From Larix kaempferi (Eukaryota > Streptophyta > Pinopsida > Pinales > Pinaceae), in assembly GCA_027924585.1 (NCBI GenBank), contig BSBM01000440.1:14477501-14541500 (forward strand): 64,000 nucleotides of DNA. Reading direction: 5' to 3'. Below, in pieces: positions 59,152 to 64,000 of the stretch; position 1 is the stretch's first letter, and the number at the start of each line of letters is the position of its first letter. A program made the translations under genes and the position numbers. Below the pieces are notes generated by a model, which made no database searches, was not told where the DNA came from, and was given only the letters and a program-made list of their open reading frames with translations.

Positions 59152-60429
59152 TCAGGAGGAATCGCCGTGAGGGGCGTCAGGTATAATGGTATATAGATAA
59201 CCAGACTGGGCATAAATAAGGTCAAATTGCTGGGCCTTTAGGATGGACTCTTCCTCAAACTGGGGTCGCTCGGATGCCACATCCTTGGCAATGACAAGAA
59301 GGATAGATTTTAGAAACCAATCTAAGAAGATACGGTCATCTAACTTTATTTTGCACAGGCTTCGGCGTCGACTCCACTCATGAATGTGGTCAGTGATGTG
59401 GGTGGCTGTATTCTGTCTACAAGACAATAGGATCTCAACTCCCGCGTCATAGCGGACAGGTAACTGAAAGAACTGTAGGAAGGTCGAGGCAAGGGAAGAA
59501 AATGTGGCATGGGTCCCATGGGGCTGCTCGATGTACCATTTGGTTGCAGAGCCAGTGAGAGTGCGTTGTAACAGATGAAGTCGGACAGAGTCATCCACTA
59601 TGGAGTTAGAGGAACACCATAGATGGAAGGACATAATGTGGTTCTGGGGGTCTTCACCTACCTTGCCATCAAACTTAGGGATGTCTGATGGGAGCTTGGT
59701 GGGCATGTGAGGCCATGAAGGGTCGTGTCTGATGGGATCGTTGGTCAGTCTGACCAGGTCAGGAAGATTGAGACTAGCCATGAATGGAAAACTAGTAGAA
59801 GGATGTGGCATACTGGTGGTTGTGGCCACGTTGGGGCCAATGCCCCCAAGTGTAGGGGTTGGGTTCAGGTTGGGGACGTTGCCCCCAAGTGGAGGAACAA
59901 AGGTGGTATGGGATGGTCCTGCGCTGCCAAGGGTAGTGTGAGTCACTGGTGGAGTTGGGTTGGGTATGCTAGCCATTGGAATTGGCATAGTGACCGGAAT
60001 GGTGCGTGTGGGCCCTATCGAGGGCATACCTAAAGTGGGTGTGGTAGCTGGGGTGGTGGTGGAATCTCCACCAATGGTCCCTACAAAGAAGGGGTTGGAA
60101 GTCATGCCAGCCATGGGGCTGGTTGGTGCAATATAAGTGGGGTTCTCGAACTCTGCCTCAGAATCAGATATAAAATAAGGGGCATTAGGGCCGGGGGACG
60201 GAGCTCTATGCCATCGACGAGTGGAATCGAGTGATGAAGCCCTACATCTATGATAGGTGATGTCAAGTGAACTGTGCTGAGGGGGCTCGTCCCAGAGGCG
60301 CCGAGAATGTCTCGGGGACTCAATGGTGACAAATGGTATCAAGTATCTGGGGGTTGTGTTGAGTGATAAACAACTCAAAAACCCTAATGCAACCGAGTGT
60401 GCAGAAGGAGAGCACAAAAAATACGGCAC
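59152..60429 (-). CDS. Gag polyprotein of element B, N-terminal and capsid part
   Basis: 425 codons open. Residues 1-110 are variable, with a Ser/Arg-rich segment; 110-215 are Pro/Thr-rich; ASLNLPDLVRLTND (about 220) starts the conserved part, then IPKFDGKVGEDPQNHIMSF, RLHLLQRTLTGSATKWY and LPVRYDAG, the retrotransposon gag capsid signature. Ends at a stop at 59152; nucleocapsid-like sequence follows in broken frames. The first in-frame Met is used here; the real start may be a Met further in, since the first 40 residues overlap leader-like sequence. It is the longest intact retrotransposon frame with B-type gag; element C at 18288-18749 is a relative. Confidence 0.75.
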   Translation of the reverse strand: MPYFLCSPSAHSVALGFLSCLSLNTTPRYLIPFVTIESPRHSRRLWDEPPQHSSLDITYHRCRASSLDSTRRWHRAPSPGPNAPYFISDSEAEFENPTYIAPTSPMAGMTSNPFFVGTIGGDSTTTPATTPTLGMPSIGPTRTIPVTMPIPMASIPNPTPPVTHTTLGSAGPSHTTFVPPLGGNVPNLNPTPTLGGIGPNVATTTSMPHPSTSFPFMASLNLPDLVRLTNDPIRHDPSWPHMPTKLPSDIPKFDGKVGEDPQNHIMSFHLWCSSNSIVDDSVRLHLLQRTLTGSATKWYIEQPHGTHATFSSLASTFLQFFQLPVRYDAGVEILLSCRQNTATHITDHIHEWSRRRSLCKIKLDDRIFLDWFLKSILLVIAKDVASERPQFEEESILKAQQFDLIYAQSGYLYTIIPDAPHGDSS

Positions 60430-61980
60430 TCAGGCCAACAACCAGCTCAAAACACTCACTGTAACAGTTGTGCTACAATAAGCGGAGCATCAACAACAAT
60501 GGTGAGAATACCAACAAGCAGCAGGTTTCCTAAAAAATAAAAATAGTGGACTCGCTTGACCAAAGGGAGGTAAGGGAGCATGCAAACACCTATCTAAATA
60601 GTATTCTGACTCAACCAGACATATCCTCTGCAAGGTGATGAAATCCAAGTCAGACAATATGGATAGTAGAGCCAAGTGGCTAAAGATATCGCCCTACCGA
60701 GAGGGACACCGGGTAAGACAATCCTAAAAGAAAGGCAACTAAGATACCCCGTTCATGACAAGTCTAGAAAAGGTGAATCTGCAGCTCTGGTCTTATCACC
60801 GTGTGGGCCTGAAAGGAATCACCATACACAGACCAACGAGTAGGTAGCCTTCGGTTACTGAATGGACTGCGGTATTCCACTCAGGCCTCCGGAACCAGTC
60901 TGGCCACTTCAACCCTCCTAAGGAAGAGGCCCTTTGATAAACTGGTTGTGACCGTGCCAAAAAATTCTAGGGGATTTTGGTTCCCTAATGGACAACAACT
61001 ATGTCTCAAGTGTAAGCAACCGATGGGTGTTATTTGGATGCCTATCCCCCTTGTCCTACCTAACTATAATATTCTTATGTGTTCCCCAAGTGGGGTTAGA
61101 ATTTTGGTTGTGTTAAGTAGTATTTTAAGGCTCACTTGAATTAGGTGACAGAGTGTGTGCGTGTGAGGTAATGAACCCAATCAAAAGAGCCACAGGTTGG
61201 ACAACTTTCAACCAATAATAATAATGCAGAAATTAAACTTGTAATGCAAAATTTTCTTTTTTCAATTGAAATGCTTAAACCTTTTTTTTTTTTTAAACTC
61301 TGTAAATGAAACAGAAAGCAAACTACAGAAAAAGGATATAGGTAAGTATGGCTGCAGACAGAACAGGTGGTTGTGCAGGTGCAGAAAATATTGCATCAAA
61401 GTTCTGGGTTCGAAAAAAGGGTAAAAAATGTAGAAAACAGAGCACGGGTCTGTGCCTGAAATGCACGGTCTGGAGCGCGGCTGTTTAGGGAAAACCTGTG
61501 GGTGGGGCGCGGGTTAGTGGCTGAAAGGCACGGGCTGGGCGCAGATATAGGGCTGAGCCCTGCAGTCGGATCGCGGGTTAGTGGCCGAAAGGCGCACTTT
61601 GGGGCGCGACTAAAGGCCTGAAACTTGCGAGTAGATCGCGGGTATGAGGTAAAGTGGCGCGGTCTGGGGTGCGGCTAAAGGGGGAAGAGATGTGGTCAGA
61701 TCGCGGGTTTACGACCAACATACGCGCTTGGGAGTGCAGAAAATAGGCAGAAAGCCGAGGTCGGATCGCAGGTCAGGGGCTAATAGTTGCGGTCTAGAGC
61801 GCGGGAAAGAGGAAAAAGGCTGCACTCGAGTCGCGGGAACAGAGTAAACAAACACGATTTGGATCGCAGAAAGATGGCCGAAAGCTGCGATCTGCAGCGG
61901 GATAGCCAACTAGGGAAAACAAAAAAATACTTGCAGAAAACTAAAAACTTCTAAAAATTATAACCATAAACTCAAAGGAA
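60430..61980 (-). other. Leader of element B
   Basis: Non-coding 5' leader between primer site and gag. Parts match the leader of element C in the same order. It contains a GC-rich tandem array (listed separately). Confidence 0.65.
61440..61905. repeat. Tandem array of 65-bp GC-rich units in the leader of element B
   Basis: About seven units starting GATCGCGGGTTAGTGGCCGA-like, with GCGC-GTCTGGGGCGCGGC and TAAAGG blocks; unit starts near 61500, 61568, 61635, 61697, 61765, 61830. Much richer in G and C than the surroundings. Confidence 0.85.
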
Positions 61981-62001
61981 CACTAGGGGAGTTGCCAAAA
62001 C
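61981..62001 (-). other. Primer-binding site of element B
   Basis: Minus strand GTTTTGGCAACTCCCCTAGTG directly after the LTR end GTTACA; variant of the Tat-type TGGCGACTCC site. Confidence 0.65.
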
Positions 62002-62723
62002 TGTAACTAGGGTTCTCACCCTAGCTTGTGCAAATGAGCACCTACTAAGGAGAAGGGCCTCCTTAGTAGCAGTTCAATAAACAGTAAATTAAAGCAGCAA
62101 AACAATATGAAATTTAACCTAGCATGAGCATTAACACAAATAAAAAGACAATGACAAGATAATAAAAATTTGTTTTTATATTAAATTTACCTCAAATGTT
62201 GAGGTTGGTGGAGCTCTTGCAGTAGTCCAGGAGGGCTGCTTCCGTGCTCCAATGTGTTCCTTCTCCTTCTCCAAGGTGTTTGGATAATGGGCCAAAAGGG
62301 GCACTCAAATGGGAAAAGCTAGCTCAAATGATAAGCTAGGGTTTCAAGAGCTATTTTGGCAGAGTGAGGATAGGGAAGATTGTGGATATGAAATGGGGAG
62401 CCTCCATCACCTATTTATAGGTTTTTAATGGTGGAGTGTTGACCCATGGTTTTTGGCACCATATGGTTTAGGTCAATTGTATAGGGTTTTTGCTTCTTTT
62501 TTCCCTCTTTTTCCTCTTTTTATATTTTTTATTCCCTTTTTAGAGGGTTTTTGCTATTTTTGGAGGAAATTTAAATTATTTTGGGGGAAAAATGGGGTTT
62601 TGGGCCTTTTGGAGGCTTTTTAATGGTTTTTTAAGGTTTTGGAGGCAAATAAGGTAGGAAATATAGACAAATGAGTCATGTAATGAGGGAGATGAGATGG
62701 TGAGCACTTTTTAGCTGTTAACA
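62002..62723 (-). mobile_element. 5' LTR of element B
   Basis: 722 bp, TGTTAACAGC to GTTACA on the minus strand; pairs with 39872-40593. TATA-like CTATAAATAG at 62411-62420 (minus). Confidence 0.9.
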
Positions 62724-62728
62724 AAATC
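62724..62728. repeat. Target duplication of element B, right copy (AAATC)
   Basis: Matches 39867-39871; gag of element A continues in frame on both sides. Confidence 0.9.
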
Positions 62729-63572
62729 TCTCATAGGTAGAAACTCCTCCATTTGGGAGGGCTTTGAACCACTTCTTCACTTCTCCTGTTAGAATTTGGG
62801 CAAATAGCCCCATCTTGACATCATATTCATCCACCTTTCTAGGTCTATAAAATTAGTAAAGTGTTCCACATGGTGTTGTGCAAAACCATTTCCTTCCCCA
62901 TCAAATCACATAAGGCGTTAGGCATAGACCACAGGTAAGTCATGGAGATTAGCAAGGAGAGCTAAAGGAGCAATTTTGGCAGCCATTACTTAGATTTTGC
63001 TTAGGAGCAGGAGTGACATTAGGTACTACAAAAGTATGGCTTGAAACATCAGGAGGAGTAATCAGGACTTGGGTATTTTTCCTAGCAGCTTTAGTGAAGA
63101 GAAATAAATCAGTGTTTTCTTCTTTAGCTTGTGAATTTTCCCACAAAGCATTCAAACAATGTGTCTAGAATTCTCTTTGGTCAAACTGGGTTTTCTTTAG
63201 ATCTGATTCATATTTAGACCTAAATGAGGACTGTTCATTTTTTAAATCCCAAGAGACAATCTCTATAGCATGTGCCTCTTCTTTAGGTAGAGAAAAATAC
63301 CTAGTTAATGGGGAAATACCTGTTTGTTCTTTATTTGATTTCCTGATGATCTTCTCAGGATCTGATACAAACTATGCTAGTTCAGGATTTGGCTGACTTC
63401 TGGTAGGTATCCTTCTGGAAGCTAGATTTCTTCTAAGAGATTCGCCAATCTGAAAGTTGGAGTCTCCAGGGAAAATGTTACAAACTTGAAATTTATGATC
63501 CTCAGTTTTCCCTCAGAGATATGATTTGATGCTTTGAAATTCTTGTTCTGGAAAATAATTCTTTTGAACTCC
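62729..63572 (-). pseudogene. Gag of element A, 5' part, and leader
   Basis: Minus strand near the B insertion reads MGLFAQILTGEVKKWFKALP and GGVSTYER, the front half of the gag domain whose back half begins FEQDLLARW at 39866. Upstream is HVEHFTNFIDLE and, in another frame (63155-62949), a Ser/Thr-rich N-terminal stretch of 68 codons; so at least one frameshift is present. The last 400 bp before the primer site are leader. Confidence 0.65.
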
Positions 63573-63590
63573 CCAGTATGGTCGCCAAAA
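63573..63590 (-). other. Primer-binding site of element A
   Basis: Minus strand TTTTGGCGACCATACTGG right after the LTR end GAGTGATAACA; Tat-type site with two changes from TGGCGACTCC. Confidence 0.65.
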
Positions 63591-64000
63591 TGTTATCACT
63601 CAAGATTCTCCTGGGTTGCAGCAGAAGGGATCATGAGGTAACTTTTTCAAACCAAGCTTTGGTGGATGGAAACTAGCCTTTCCAACCACAAAGAGGGCTC
63701 TCTCTTTCACAATTTTCTCAGCACTTAGAATATTATTTGCACAAGCTGGTTATAGGTAAAGTGGTGGCTAGACCTTCAAATAATGACTTATAGGGTTTTT
63801 TCAGCTGGTTGGGGTTAAGGACAAGAGCACCATTGGGCATGGAGTCAAACTTCAGTGGATTTATAGTCACAAAAGATTGATTTAGACCACAATTTAAGAG
63901 GCATAGGAAAGGCAAATGAGTTCTCTTCAAGTCAAAGATATCAGCTGATGAAGGTAGAAATGGAGACATATCCCATCACAGAGCTAGAGCATTTGCAAAT
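63591..64000 (-). mobile_element. 5' LTR of element A, partial (window edge)
   Basis: First 410 bp inward from TGTTATCACTC match 32428-32841. The remainder and the rest of the interrupted kinase copy should lie beyond the window. Confidence 0.8.

Larger units (their letters stand above)
39872..62723 (-). mobile_element. Element B, Tat-like Ty3/gypsy retrotransposon inserted in gag of element A
   Basis: 22.85 kb including the 12.3-kb transposon T; 10.6 kb without it. Two LTRs of equal length (722 bp), perfect 5-bp target duplications, primer site, leader with tandem repeats, gag, protease, zinc knuckles, RT. RNase H and the integrase core are deleted. By eye about 25 of 722 LTR positions differ, so B is younger than A and older than T. 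Confidence 0.9.
32428..64000 (-). mobile_element. Element A, Tat-like Ty3/gypsy retrotransposon, interrupted by element B
   Basis: Minus-strand element with 3' LTR on the left (from 32428) and 5' LTR on the right (from 63591, cut by the window edge). Order from its 5' end: LTR, primer site (63573-63590), gag (split by element B), protease, plant-type RNase H, RT, gypsy RNase H, integrase, 3' LTR. The visible 410 bp of the two LTRs differ at roughly a tenth of positions by eye, so A is clearly older than B. Without B it would be at least 8.7 kb here. Confidence 0.8.

Overview
This is repeat-dominated plant nuclear DNA: AT-rich, no operons, no bacterial gene density, layer upon layer of Ty3/gypsy LTR retrotransposons (Tat-type with an extra plant RNase H, and a chromovirus-like one), primer-binding sites for plant tRNAs, and spliced genes. 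The Tat-like pol vocabulary, large nested insertions and heavy decay suggest a large-genome vascular plant, most likely a gymnosperm, but the species cannot be fixed from the sequence alone. Only one cellular-type gene looks intact: a 199-residue P-loop kinase at 10549-11148 (minus).

Left part (1-32427): the 5' end of an LTR element E (leader 1-2849, LTR 2850-3495) abuts the first of three copies of a duplicated unit. Copy 1 is 3496-5709, copy 2 is 9737-16282 and copy 3 is 30510-32427 inverted. Copy 2 carries the kinase gene; copy 3 keeps only its first 74 bases; copy 1 lacks it. All three copies end at the same insertion of element D, whose complete decayed copy lies at 24525-30504 with ATATA target duplications. 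Copy 2 is split by a 2.94-kb insertion of strange composition (12493-15433, 8-bp target duplication). Between copies 2 and 3 lie the gag, leader and 5' LTR of a Tat-like element C (about 17886-21521) and an AT-rich stretch with decayed coding.

Right part (32428-64000) is a three-deep nest, all on the minus strand. Element A (Tat-like; order gag, protease, plant-type RNase H, RT, gypsy RNase H, integrase) inserted after codon 24 of the copy-3 kinase. Element B (39872-62723; 722-bp LTRs, AAATC target duplications) inserted into the gag of A. A 12.3-kb DNA transposon, here called T (43005-55301), inserted into the RT of B. The B reading frame is continuous across the T insertion, so the T boundaries are well supported. 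B also has an internal deletion joining RT to the last residues of integrase.

Transposon T is the most interesting object. It has imperfect 22-bp TIRs starting GGGT, a probable 4-bp target duplication (TATA/TGTA), arrays of the palindrome TTATTCGGCCGAATAA near both ends, a satellite of a second palindrome, two convergent spliced genes and a 94-bp-arm foldback between them. One gene is a DDE/D-type transposase with motifs DFAENY, DGCAGQFK and HGKGEHDG; the other is a seven-exon gene of unknown function. I cannot place T in a named superfamily. All elements are broken, mostly by in-frame stops that fit C-to-T change of Gln codons, as expected of methylated plant transposons.
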